A stretch of DNA of 39,326 nt, taken from positions 1-39,326 of the forward strand of contig JAOPUQ010000313.1 in the NCBI GenBank assembly GCA_025963425.1. The letters are read 5' to 3'. This document shows, piece after piece, positions 32,641 to 39,326 of this stretch (positions are counted from its first letter, which is position 1; each line of letters begins with the position of its first letter). Origin of the DNA: Modestobacter sp. Its GTDB lineage: Bacteria > Actinomycetota > Actinomycetes > Mycobacteriales > Geodermatophilaceae. Below the pieces are notes generated by a model. The model made no database searches and was not told where the DNA came from. It worked only from the letters and a program-made list of their open reading frames with translations. A program made the translations under genes and the position numbers.

Positions 32641-33494
32641 CGCCGGGGAGGGATCATGACGCGGAAGCCGGTCGCCGTGGTGTCCCCGTGATGCCGAGTG
32701 CCCCGTCCCGGAGGCGCGTGCTGGACGAACACGTGGCGCTGGTGATCGGCGGCGGCCGCGGCATCGGCGCAGCGACGTCAGTTCTGCTGGGACGACTCGG
32801 TGCGTCGGTCGCGATCGCGGCTCGCACTGGGAGTGAGGTGTCCCGGGTCAGTGAACTGGTGAGGGCCGAGGGCGGGACAGCGATGCCCTGGACGGTGGAC
32901 GTCCGCCGTCCGGAACAGGTGCAGCAGATGGCCGACCAGGTCCTCCGGAAGTTCGGAAGGCTGGACCACGTCGTCCACTGCCCCGGGTACCTTCCCGACC
33001 CCGACTTCGTCTGGGACGTGGACCCGCATCAGCTCCGGGCGGCCCTCGATGTCAACGTCCTGGGACCAGTGCTCGTCGCACGACACGTCGTGCCGATCAT
33101 GCTCGAGCAGGGCGCGGGCAACCTGGTGTTCGTCAGCTCCGCGCTCTCGAGCCGGGCGGTTCCCGGTCTCGGCGCGTACGCGGCCTCGCGCGCTGCTGAA
33201 AACGTACTTGTGCGCACGCTGGCCGCCGAAGTGCGCGGAAGCGGCGTGAGAGTCGACGTGTTCATTCCTCCCGCGACGGACACGGACGCGCTGCGGCAGT
33301 TCCGGGCCGCCCTGGCGGGCCGGGGTGCCCCGGTCTCCGCCATGGCGGCGAAGGACCCCGACGACGTCGCCGAAGCCATCGTGCGGCTGTGCCTGCCGGG
33401 ATCGTGGCGTCGTGCTGACGGCGCCGGCTCCCGGGCTGGGTACGGGCCGTCGTTCCCGGGGAACCAGCGGCCCGTGCGGCGGCACCCATGGTGA
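32637..33494 (+). CDS. SDR-family protein with YxxxR in place of YxxxK
   Basis: This 285-residue classical SDR has the cofactor loop GGGRGIG (38-44), VVHCPG in place of NNAG, FVSSALSS and YAASR (Y181, R185) where YxxxK is expected. It looks like a paralogue of the preceding interrupted SDR (shared VVP-MLxQG region and YxASR), so a tandem duplication is likely. Arginine may partly replace lysine, or the protein may be catalytically weak. The extra 30 residues before the fold suggest that the ATG at codon 19 could be used instead. The tail beyond about residue 250 is arginine/proline-rich and looks degraded. The start overlaps the upstream stop. Confidence 0.8.
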   Translation: MTPGRDHDAEAGRRGVPVMPSAPSRRRVLDEHVALVIGGGRGIGAATSVLLGRLGASVAIAARTGSEVSRVSELVRAEGGTAMPWTVDVRRPEQVQQMADQVLRKFGRLDHVVHCPGYLPDPDFVWDVDPHQLRAALDVNVLGPVLVARHVVPIMLEQGAGNLVFVSSALSSRAVPGLGAYAASRAAENVLVRTLAAEVRGSGVRVDVFIPPATDTDALRQFRAALAGRGAPVSAMAAKDPDDVAEAIVRLCLPGSWRRADGAGSRAGYGPSFPGNQRPVRRHPW

Positions 33495-33635
33495 CCGCCG
33501 CAGCGACGTCCCGGATTTCCTGGACAGGGATGGTCGCCGGTCACCGATGGGCCACGGCACCGCGACCACGGCTCCTGCCACGAACTCCCGCCACTGCGGC
33601 CGGTCGGCAGCACCGCAGCGAGTAACGTGCGTCAC

Positions 33636-35954
33636 ATGGCTGAGGGGGTCGGGGGAGCGGTCGGTCACCTCCGGCAGGGCAGCATCCTCGGCACGCGGGT
33701 CCTGCGGGTCGAGGACCCCGCGTTCCTCACTCGGGGCGGCGTCTACACCGCGGACATCGTGGACGACCGGCTGGCCGGCGCGGTCCGCGTGACGTTCGTA
33801 CGGTCGCCGGTGGCGCATGCGCGCATCCTCTCCGTCGACACCGCTGCGGCCAGTGCCGCAGCCGGAGTCGTCGCCGTGCTCACCGCCGACGACCTCGGAG
33901 CGGTCCCCGAACAGCGCCCCGCCATGCCGATGTACCCCGCCGCGATGGTGCAGCCGCTGCTGGCCAGCGACGTGGTGCGATTCGTCGGCGAGCCTGTCGC
34001 CGTGGTTCTGACCGACGACAGCTACAGCGGTGAGGACGCCGCGGAGCTCGTCGCTGTCGACTACGAGGCCCTGCCCGTCGTCCTCGACCCGAGGGCGGCG
34101 GTTGCGGACGAGGTCCTGCTGTTCCCGGAGGCCGGCACCAACGTGGTCCTCCGGAAGGACGACGTCGCTCCCGACGCCTTCTTCGCCGACTGCGAGGTGG
34201 TCGTGACCCGGGAGATCGTGAACCAGCGGGTCGCCCCCGCACCACTGGAAGTGCGCAGCGCCGCGGCGGCGTGGGGCAGCGACCGTCGGCTGACCCTGTG
34301 GATGGGCAACCAGGGGGCGCAGGGCACCAAGCGGGTCCTGCAAGGGATGCTCGGGATGGACGACAGCAGGCTGCGGATCATCACCCCTGATGTCGGGGGC
34401 GCCTTCGGCGCCAAGTTCGGCGCCGACGTCGAGCACGCGGTCGTCGCGCTGGCCGCCCGGCACGTGGGTCGGCCAGCGACCTGGGTGGAGACCCGCTCGG
34501 AGAACATGGTCGCGATGACCCACGGGCGCGCCCAGGTGCAGACGGTGAGCATCGGCGGCGATCGCGATGGCACGCTGCGGGCGTATCGGCTGGAGATCCT
34601 GCAGGACAGTGGTGCCTATCCCAAGTTCGGTGCCCTGTTGCCGAGCCTGACCGCGATGATGGCCCCGGGCGTGTACGACATCCCGAAGCTGGAGACGTCG
34701 TTCCGCAGCGTGGTGACCAACACGACGCCGGTAGGGGCCTACCGCGGTGCGGGGCGTCCGGAGGCGACGGCGGCCATCGAGCGGGCAGTCGACCTGTTCG
34801 CCGCCGAGATCGGGATGGACCCGGTCGACGTGCGCCGCCGCAACCTCGTTGCACCCTTCACAGAGCCGTTCACGAGCAGGGGCGGTGCCGTCTACGACTC
34901 CGGCAACTATCCCGAGGCCCTGCGGGCGGCGCTGGAGGCTGCCGACTACCCGGGTCTCCGGGCGGAACAGGCGGCGCGCCGCAGTCGCGGTGACGTGCTC
35001 CAGCTCGGCATCGGCGTGTCCGTGTACGTCGAGATCACCGGTGCCGGGATGGAGGGAGCGCCCCAGGAGAACGCGACGGTCGAGATCCACCCCGACGGTT
35101 GCGCGACGATCCTCACCGGGACGTCGCCGCATGGTCAGGGGCACTCGACGGTGTGGGCGATGCTGGCCAGTGAGGAGCTGGGCATCCCCATGGAGAAGAT
35201 CACCGTTCGGTGGGGCGACACCGACCTGGTCCAGGAGGGCGGCGGGACGGGCGGCTCGCGCAGCCTCCAGCAGGGCGGCGCCGCGGTTCGCCAAGCCGTC
35301 CTCGAGCTGATCGACCTCGCCAAGGCGCGGGTTGCCGACGAGCTCGAGATCGATCCGGGCGACCTCGTCGTCGACCGGCACCATGCCGGGCTGCGCGTCG
35401 CCGGCGTGCCCGGTGCCGCGTTCGGCTTCGCTGAGCTCGCGGGACGGGAGCCGCTGCTGGTCCGCAGCGTCTTCACCGCTCCCGGGCCCACGTACCCCTT
35501 CGGCGCCCACGTGGCGGTGGTCGAGGTGGACACCGAGTCGGGCAAGGCGCAGCTGCAACGCCTGATCGCCCTGGACGACGCCGGCGTGGTCATCAACCCG
35601 CTGCTCTGCGAGGGACAGCGGCACGGGGGACTGGCCCAGGGGGCCGCGCAGGCCCTGCTCGAGGAGTTCCTGTACGACGAGGACGGCAACCCCACCACCA
35701 CGACCTTCGCCGACTATCCGATCGTGTCGGCTACCGAGCTGCCCAGCTTCGAGCTGGTGACGACGGAGACGCCGACGACGTACAACCCGCTCGGGGCCAA
35801 GGGCATCGGTGAGGCCGGCACCATCGGCGCCACCCCCGCAGTACAGAACGCCGTCATCGATGCGGTCGCGTACCTGGGCGTGCGCCACATCGACATGCCC
35901 ACCAGCCCGTTCCGGGTGTGGACCGCCATCCGGGCTGCCCGCGACGCCGACTGA
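33636..35954 (+). CDS. Xanthine dehydrogenase family molybdopterin-binding (large) subunit
   Basis: This 772-residue protein is the Mo-cofactor-binding large subunit of the xanthine dehydrogenase/aerobic CO dehydrogenase family: an N-terminal a/b hammerhead (AFLTRGGVYTADI ... RSPVAHARI), DVGGAFGAKF, active-site loop GAYRGAGRPEA (about 366-376), TGTSPHGQGHSTVWAMLA, and catalytic glutamate E726 in GAKGIGEAG. The loop lacks the AYxCSFR signature of true CO dehydrogenases, so it is a CoxL form II-like or xanthine/aldehyde-type enzyme. Its FAD and 2Fe-2S subunits are not in the window, so it is an orphan or borrows partners. It follows the SDR operon after about 140 bases and converges with the minus-strand pab gene. 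GTG three codons upstream is an alternative start. Confidence 0.9.
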   Translation: MAEGVGGAVGHLRQGSILGTRVLRVEDPAFLTRGGVYTADIVDDRLAGAVRVTFVRSPVAHARILSVDTAAASAAAGVVAVLTADDLGAVPEQRPAMPMYPAAMVQPLLASDVVRFVGEPVAVVLTDDSYSGEDAAELVAVDYEALPVVLDPRAAVADEVLLFPEAGTNVVLRKDDVAPDAFFADCEVVVTREIVNQRVAPAPLEVRSAAAAWGSDRRLTLWMGNQGAQGTKRVLQGMLGMDDSRLRIITPDVGGAFGAKFGADVEHAVVALAARHVGRPATWVETRSENMVAMTHGRAQVQTVSIGGDRDGTLRAYRLEILQDSGAYPKFGALLPSLTAMMAPGVYDIPKLETSFRSVVTNTTPVGAYRGAGRPEATAAIERAVDLFAAEIGMDPVDVRRRNLVAPFTEPFTSRGGAVYDSGNYPEALRAALEAADYPGLRAEQAARRSRGDVLQLGIGVSVYVEITGAGMEGAPQENATVEIHPDGCATILTGTSPHGQGHSTVWAMLASEELGIPMEKITVRWGDTDLVQEGGGTGGSRSLQQGGAAVRQAVLELIDLAKARVADELEIDPGDLVVDRHHAGLRVAGVPGAAFGFAELAGREPLLVRSVFTAPGPTYPFGAHVAVVEVDTESGKAQLQRLIALDDAGVVINPLLCEGQRHGGLAQGAAQALLEEFLYDEDGNPTTTTFADYPIVSATELPSFELVTTETPTTYNPLGAKGIGEAGTIGATPAVQNAVIDAVAYLGVRHIDMPTSPFRVWTAIRAARDAD

Positions 35955-35985
35955 TCGGACGTCGAGGCCGACCGGAGTGCTTGTG

Positions 35986-36045
35986 ATGCCCCGGGACCAG
36001 GAGACCTCGGGGGACCACGGCTACGACGAGGCCCACGACTTCTGA
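35986..36045 (+). CDS. Possible 19-residue micro-protein
   Basis: An ATG (with an adjacent GTG) follows the molybdoenzyme gene by 31 bases and encodes MPRDQETSGDHGYDEAHDF. The GDxxYDEAHDF ending resembles the tails of short actinobacterial proteins I recall, but I cannot name the family. It overlaps the 3' end of the opposite-strand pab gene, so chance is a real alternative. Confidence 0.25.
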   Translation: MPRDQETSGDHGYDEAHDF

Positions 36046-37910
36046 GCAGCCTCGATCGGGCGTTGACCGGGCGATGCGTCGTCGACCAACACGGCCGGGC
36101 GCCATCCGCGCAGGGAACTCGTCACCGCCAGCGCCTCGGCGCGCCGGAGATCGGTGACTCTGAGAACCCGCTCGTGCAGCAGGCCACGCTCCAGCAGTCG
36201 ACCCCGCTCGACGCCCGGCAGACAGCCCGAGCCCGTGGGAGGGGTCCACCAACGGCGGTCGATCCGCACGGCGAGGTTGGCGATGCAGGTCTCGGTGATC
36301 TCCCCGCGTTCATTGACCAGCACGACGTCGTCGGCCTCGGGATGGCGGGCGGCGCGGGCCTCGTAGGCCTCCCGGTGGGTGGTCTTGTGGGAGAACCAGA
36401 TGCTCGTCGAGTCGATCGGGTGGCCGTCGAGGGCGAGCGAGACGGGCCGGTCTGCCTGCGCCGGAGCCGGCCCGACATCCACCGTGAATCGGCCCGACCG
36501 CGCGAGCCGGAGGCGGACCCTGGAGCTGCCGGACCGTGGGACAGCGATCCCCAGCGCGGTCCGGGCCTCCGCGAGGTCACATCGGAAGCCGAAGTAGGCC
36601 GCCGACCCGGCGAGCCGGGCCAGGTGCCGGTCGAGGTTCCGGAACCCGTGCGCGGGGGAATGGCCCAGCGTCTCCATCAGCTCGTACTCCACGTGCGGTT
36701 CGGTCAGGACCGCGGCCTTGGTGAGGAGCTCGGCTCGCTCCGCGGTCGGATCGGAGTCCCAGGTGATCCCACCGCCGGCGCCGTAGACGGCCATGCCGGA
36801 GACCCGGTCCACGACCACGGTGCGGATGGCCACGCTGAACCGCGCCCGGAAGGGGGCGTCGGGTGGCGCGACGAGGCCGATGGTGCCGCAGTAGACGCCG
36901 CGTGGGCCGGCTTCGAGCTCACGGATCAGCTGCATGCTCGCCCGCTTGGGGGCGCCGGTGACCGAGCCGCACGGGAAGAGTGCTCCGAAGACGTCGGCCA
37001 GCCCGACGTCGGGCCTCGTCCGGGCGGTCACCTCGGAGGTCATCTGCCACAGCGTGGGGTAGCGCTCGAGCGCGAACAGCTCCGGGACGTCGACACTGCC
37101 GAGTCGGGCGACCTTGGAGAGATCGTTGCGCAGCAGGTCGACGATCATCAGGTTCTCGGCCCGTTCCTTGGGGCTGCTCCGGAGCTGGCGCGCCTGGTCC
37201 AGGTCGTCGTCGGTCGTGCGGCCGCGTGCGGCGGTGCCCTTCATCGGGCGGGTCCGCAGGCGATCACCGGACCACTCGAAGAACAGCTCCGGGCTGGCGC
37301 TGGCGATCACGTGCCGCCCCAGGTCCAGGTAGGCGTTGTACGCGCCGCGCTGAGCCAGGACCAGGTCGGTGTAGAGGCGTTCGAGATCGCCGTCGACGTG
37401 TGCTCGGAGCCGGTCGGTGAGGTTGCACTGATAGACGTCGCCGGCCGCGATGCGCTCCCGGACGCGGGAGACCGCGCTGTGGTGGTCCTCGTCCGACCAG
37501 CCCGGCTGCCACGGCGCCGCGGTGACCTGTCCCTCCTGCCCGGGTCCGACGGGGGAGACGTCGCTGGGCGGGCCGCAGATCCCGAACCAGACCAGGGGCG
37601 GGTCCTCCCCGGCGGGGCCGGCCACCGGCAACGCCGCGTCCAGGCCGGGCGCCGCTTCGTAGGCGACGTAGCCGAACGCCCAGTGCCCAGCGGAGGTGGC
37701 CCGCTCGACCTCGATGAGGACAGCCGCGACGTCCTCCGGCCGCTGCGCGGTGAGCACGCGGAACGGTGGCGGGCACAGCAGGGCCGTTCCGGATCGCAGG
37801 TCGTCGAACCGGGCCCAGGGCCGCTGGTAGCCGTCGTCCGCGCCTCTGCCGACCAACTCCACCGCCACTTCGGTTCGCCCGGGCGCGAAGCGTAGTCCGC
37901 TCGGTCTCAA
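36021..37910 (-). CDS. pabB: Fused aminodeoxychorismate synthase component I / class IV aminotransferase (PabB-PabC)
   Basis: This 629-residue bifunctional protein makes 4-aminobenzoate for folate. Residues 1 to about 395 are the chorismate-binding PabB domain: GDVYQCNLTDRL, ELFFEW, RTRPMKGTAARG, LRNDLSKVARLGSV and GSVTGAPKRASMQLI. Residues from about 400 are a class IV PLP lyase/aminotransferase domain (PabC-like) with probable PLP lysine in SHKTTHREAYEA and NERGEITETCIANLAV. The fusion yields aminodeoxychorismate and then 4-aminobenzoate, with a PabA glutaminase encoded elsewhere. The TTG start is uncertain; a GTG 14 codons in is possible. It follows sdhB on the same strand after 28 bases. 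Confidence 0.88.
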   Translation of the reverse strand: MRPSGLRFAPGRTEVAVELVGRGADDGYQRPWARFDDLRSGTALLCPPPFRVLTAQRPEDVAAVLIEVERATSAGHWAFGYVAYEAAPGLDAALPVAGPAGEDPPLVWFGICGPPSDVSPVGPGQEGQVTAAPWQPGWSDEDHHSAVSRVRERIAAGDVYQCNLTDRLRAHVDGDLERLYTDLVLAQRGAYNAYLDLGRHVIASASPELFFEWSGDRLRTRPMKGTAARGRTTDDDLDQARQLRSSPKERAENLMIVDLLRNDLSKVARLGSVDVPELFALERYPTLWQMTSEVTARTRPDVGLADVFGALFPCGSVTGAPKRASMQLIRELEAGPRGVYCGTIGLVAPPDAPFRARFSVAIRTVVVDRVSGMAVYGAGGGITWDSDPTAERAELLTKAAVLTEPHVEYELMETLGHSPAHGFRNLDRHLARLAGSAAYFGFRCDLAEARTALGIAVPRSGSSRVRLRLARSGRFTVDVGPAPAQADRPVSLALDGHPIDSTSIWFSHKTTHREAYEARAARHPEADDVVLVNERGEITETCIANLAVRIDRRWWTPPTGSGCLPGVERGRLLERGLLHERVLRVTDLRRAEALAVTSSLRGWRPAVLVDDASPGQRPIEAAQKSWASS

Positions 37911-37938
37911 CCGTCCGGAGCGAAGCGCAGCGCGGCGG

Positions 37939-38694
37939 TCATTGCCGGGGGCGCCGGCCGATCTTGGACCCCAGCCAGGTGAGCGGGTCGTACCTGCGGT
38001 CCACGACCCGCTCCTTCAGCGGGATGATGCCGTTGTCGGTGAGGTGGATGCCTTCCGGGCACACCTCGCTGCAGCACTTGGTGATGTTGCAGTAGCCCAG
38101 GCCGAACTCCTTCTGCGCCGCTTCCCGACGGTCCCTGGCATCGAGCGGGTGCATGTCCAGTTCGGCGAGCCGGATGAGGAAGCGGGGGCCGGCGAAGGCT
38201 TTCTTGTTCTCCTCGTGGTCACGGATGACATGGCAGGCGTCCTGGCACAGGAAGCACTCGATGCACTTGCGGAACTCCTGCGACCGCTCGACGTCGACCT
38301 GCTGCATCCGGTGGCTGCCGTCCTTCTCCCGTGGCCGAGGGGTGAACGCCGGGATCTGGGCGGCCTTCTCGTAGTTGTAGGACACGTCGGTGACCAGGTC
38401 GCGGATGACCGGAAACGTCCGCAGCGGGGTGACCGTCACCGCCTCGTCCTCGCCGAACGTGCTCATCCGCGTCAGGCACATCAGTCGCGGGCGCCCGTTG
38501 ATCTCCGCGCTGCAGGACCCGCACTTGCCGGCCTTGCAGTTCCACCGCACGGCGAGGTCGCCGGCCTGGGTGGCCTGCAGCCGGTGGATGATGTCGAGGA
38601 CCACCTCGCCCTCGTTCACCTCGACGGTGAAGGTCTGCAGGTCACCGCCGGCGGCGTCCCCGCGCCAGACCCTGAACGTCGCGCCATAGCTCAT
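37939..38694 (-). CDS. sdhB: Succinate dehydrogenase / fumarate reductase iron-sulfur subunit
   Basis: This 251-residue electron-transfer subunit of complex II has the 2Fe-2S ligands C53, C58, C61 and C73 in WNCKAGKCGSCSAE and LMC. The C-terminal ferredoxin-like part has CIECFLCQDAC (C144-C154) and CNITKCCSEVCPEG (C202-C212). It passes electrons from the flavoprotein to the membrane anchor. The start is at MSYGATF, where the ATG overlaps the stop of the flavoprotein gene by four bases. In place of the usual CxxCxxC-P pattern it shows the actinobacterial type with an extra ligand-rich C-terminus. No anchor gene lies downstream; it would be upstream of sdhA, outside the window. Confidence 0.92.
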   Translation of the reverse strand: MSYGATFRVWRGDAAGGDLQTFTVEVNEGEVVLDIIHRLQATQAGDLAVRWNCKAGKCGSCSAEINGRPRLMCLTRMSTFGEDEAVTVTPLRTFPVIRDLVTDVSYNYEKAAQIPAFTPRPREKDGSHRMQQVDVERSQEFRKCIECFLCQDACHVIRDHEENKKAFAGPRFLIRLAELDMHPLDARDRREAAQKEFGLGYCNITKCCSEVCPEGIHLTDNGIIPLKERVVDRRYDPLTWLGSKIGRRPRQ

Positions 38695-39326
38695 GCCGGG
38701 GCCTCCTCGAAGATCTCGGCGAGCTCGGGCGGCATCTGCGGAAGTGGCTGACGGGTCAGCGTCACCGCGCCGTCGGGTGTGCGCGAGCAGATGACGTTCG
38801 TCATGCCCCACTCCGCCTCGGCGGTCGGGAAGTCGTCGCGCGTGTGCCCGCCCCGGCTCTCCTGCCGCTCGAGGGCCGCTCGGGCGATGCACTCGCTGAC
38901 GGTCAGCATGTGCGGCAGGTCCAGGGCGAGGTGCCACCCGGGGTTGTACTGCCGGTGCCCCTCGACGGAGAGGTTCGCCACCCTCTCCTTGAGCGCCGCG
39001 ATGCGATCGAGCGCCTGCTGCATCTCGGGTGCGGTGCGGATGATGCCGACGAGGTCGTGCATCGTCTGCTGCAGGTCGTGCTGCACGGCGTACGGGTTCT
39101 CACCGCCCTCCCGCTCGAACGGTGCGAGCGCCGCTCGTGCCGCGTCGGCCAGCACGTCGTCGGACAGCTCGACCCGGCCCGCGCGCCGGCCGGCGTGCTC
39201 CGTCGCGGCCGCGCCGGCGCGCCGGCCGAAGACCAGCAGGTCCGACAGCGAATTACCGCCGAGCCGGTTGGAGCCATGCATCCCACCGGCCACCTCGCCC
39301 GCCGCGAACAGCCCGGGAACCGCGTC
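38691..39326 (-). CDS. sdhA: Succinate dehydrogenase / fumarate reductase flavoprotein subunit, C-terminal part
   Basis: The last 211 residues of the FAD-containing catalytic subunit; the N-terminal part is beyond the right edge. Visible: DAVPGLFAAGEVAGGMHGSN and RLGGNSLSDLLVFGRRAG, the conserved FAD/substrate region, then the helical C-terminal domain (NPYAVQHDLQQTMHDLVGI) and ESRGGHTRDDFP with the conserved RGGHxRxDFP arrangement. It oxidises succinate to fumarate. The stop overlaps the sdhB start (ATGA), showing translational coupling. Confidence 0.93.
   Translation of the reverse strand, partial: DAVPGLFAAGEVAGGMHGSNRLGGNSLSDLLVFGRRAGAAATEHAGRRAGRVELSDDVLADAARAALAPFEREGGENPYAVQHDLQQTMHDLVGIIRTAPEMQQALDRIAALKERVANLSVEGHRQYNPGWHLALDLPHMLTVSECIARAALERQESRGGHTRDDFPTAEAEWGMTNVICSRTPDGAVTLTRQPLPQMPPELAEIFEEAPA

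Noticed and set aside
33636..35954. Naming the molybdoenzyme as CO dehydrogenase large subunit (coxL)
   Set aside because: The AYxCSFR active-site loop of true CO dehydrogenases is absent; the loop reads GAYRGAGR.
36063..37895. A 610-codon plus-strand frame opposite pabB
   Set aside because: It is a shadow of the clear PabB-PabC fusion and shows no recognisable motifs.

Overview
The window is very GC-rich (roughly 70% or more by eye), with GTG/ATG starts, many 4-base ATGA/GTGA gene overlaps and families typical of Actinomycetota: a SARP/BTAD regulator, an M4 protease with an emfourin inhibitor, fused PabB-PabC and SdhA/SdhB. A Geodermatophilales- or Pseudonocardiales-like actinobacterium fits, but this is a guess from style and not a classification. 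No tRNA, rRNA, CRISPR array or insertion sequence was seen.

Left arm (about 0.6-22.6 kb). A plus-strand lipid/polyketide locus contains an alkaline-phosphatase-superfamily hydrolase, an acyl-CoA carboxyltransferase subunit, two giant synthase subunits, a free acyl carrier protein, a second alkaline-phosphatase-superfamily hydrolase and a sulfotransferase. The synthases resemble polyunsaturated fatty acid (PUFA) and enediyne synthases, with carrier motif LGIDSIKRVEI. Their layouts are (ER-like)x2-KS-AT-ACP-KR and KS-AT-ACP-DH-phosphopantetheinyl transferase. Together they hold every activity for full reductive cycling plus their own carrier activation. Between the carboxyltransferase and the synthases sits a small protease island: an emfourin-like inhibitor, a BTAD regulator, a protealysin-like M4 metalloprotease and an unknown coiled-coil protein.

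Middle (about 22.7-27.1 kb). A trypsin-like protease overlaps by 20 bases with a serpin whose reactive loop carries arginine at the expected scissile region. A beta-propeller gene follows, then a second, isolated copy of the serpin C-terminus. Both serpin 3' ends are followed by the same arrangement: a perfect inverted repeat GTCACG-N4-CGTGAC, a strong ribosome binding site, and a micro-ORF. This looks like a duplicated module whose second copy has decayed.

Right-middle (27.1-33.5 kb). Six genes follow one another with 4-base overlaps: an alpha/beta hydrolase, a beta-propeller/epimerase fusion, an epimerase-like protein, a methyltransferase remnant with an apparent internal deletion, an SDR interrupted by an in-frame TGA, and another SDR. 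Three of the four SDR-type proteins lack the catalytic lysine of YxxxK. The operon looks partly eroded or specialised for non-catalytic roles.

Right arm (33.6 kb to end). An orphan molybdopterin-dependent large subunit of the xanthine dehydrogenase family converges on housekeeping genes of the minus strand: sdhA (partial), sdhB and a fused pabB-pabC.

Main points for a second look are the compact PUFA-like synthase with its hydrolase and sulfotransferase partners, the two separate protease/inhibitor pairs, and the repeated serpin-end/inverted-repeat/micro-ORF cassette.
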